In this document: piece after piece, positions 6,495 through 6,534 of the stretch
Numbering within the stretch: the first letter of the stretch is position 1
How the letters are laid out: each line of letters begins with the position of its first letter
Assembly: GCA_937926265.1 (NCBI GenBank)
Contig: CALAZS010000259.1
Span: 1-6,534 of the forward strand
Direction: 5' to 3'
Length of the DNA stretch: 6,534 bases
Origin: an uncultured Gammaproteobacteria bacterium
GTDB taxonomy: Bacteria > Pseudomonadota > Gammaproteobacteria > Chromatiales > Chromatiaceae
The notes under the pieces: model-generated
The model's input: the letters and a program-made list of their open reading frames with translations, nothing else
Database searches by the model: none
Told to the model about the DNA's origin: nothing
Translations under genes and position numbers: made by a program

Positions 6495-6534
6495 TCAGCC
6501 TGTATCTGGTTTTTTTGGTTGGCCCAGTTCAGCG
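6491..6534 (-). CDS. Possible 3' end of an upstream gene (partial)
   Basis: The last 40 bases of the window, read on the minus strand, are open in two frames that stop at the amidotransferase start. One ends in a TGA overlapping the ATG as ATGA and would read LNWANQKNQIQAE. The other ends in TGA directly before the ATG and would read AELGQPKKPDTG. The ATGA overlap is a common operon arrangement, so I favour the first. The stretch is too short to identify a product or prove coding, and it could be plain non-coding DNA. Confidence 0.35.
   Translation of the reverse strand, partial: LNWANQKNQIQAE

Overview
The window is compact bacterial chromosomal DNA of moderate GC. It most likely comes from a gammaproteobacterium, because it carries the tesA / ybbA-ybbP divergent cluster known from Escherichia coli and its relatives. 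I cannot assign a genus. The genes are dense, with no RNA genes, insertion sequences or CRISPR arrays visible. The only direct repeats seen are short ones.

Left part (17-3847): on the minus strand, ybbA (ABC ATPase) is followed 32 bp later by ybbP, a large ten-helix FtsX/MacB-fold permease. On the plus strand, tesA encodes an exported GDSL/SGNH esterase. It diverges from ybbA, and the two 5' ends overlap by about 23 bp, so each gene's promoter must lie inside the other gene. YbbA and YbbP form an ATP-driven inner-membrane machine of the non-canonical (type VII, mechanotransmission) kind. TesA is a periplasmic thioesterase/lysophospholipase/arylesterase. The conserved pairing suggests that YbbAP lifts or presents hydrophobic esters in the membrane for TesA to hydrolyse.

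Middle part (3848-5754): a short AT-rich gap holds a perfect TATAAT hexamer. It is followed by a plus-strand gene for an unusual one-piece receptor kinase: signal sequence, a whole NMT1/THI5-like periplasmic binding protein, one transmembrane helix, a short linker, then a HisKA and HATPase_c histidine kinase core. It starts within an in-frame (ATGACA)n hexamer repeat. No response regulator and no classical import permease accompany it, so ligand and output are unknown. This is the most interesting gene in the window.

Right part (5751-6534): a minus-strand class I glutamine amidotransferase-like protein converges on the kinase and shares its stop region (TTAA, 4 bp overlap). Its start abuts or overlaps the end of a further minus-strand reading frame that enters from the right edge, suggesting an operon beginning outside the window.
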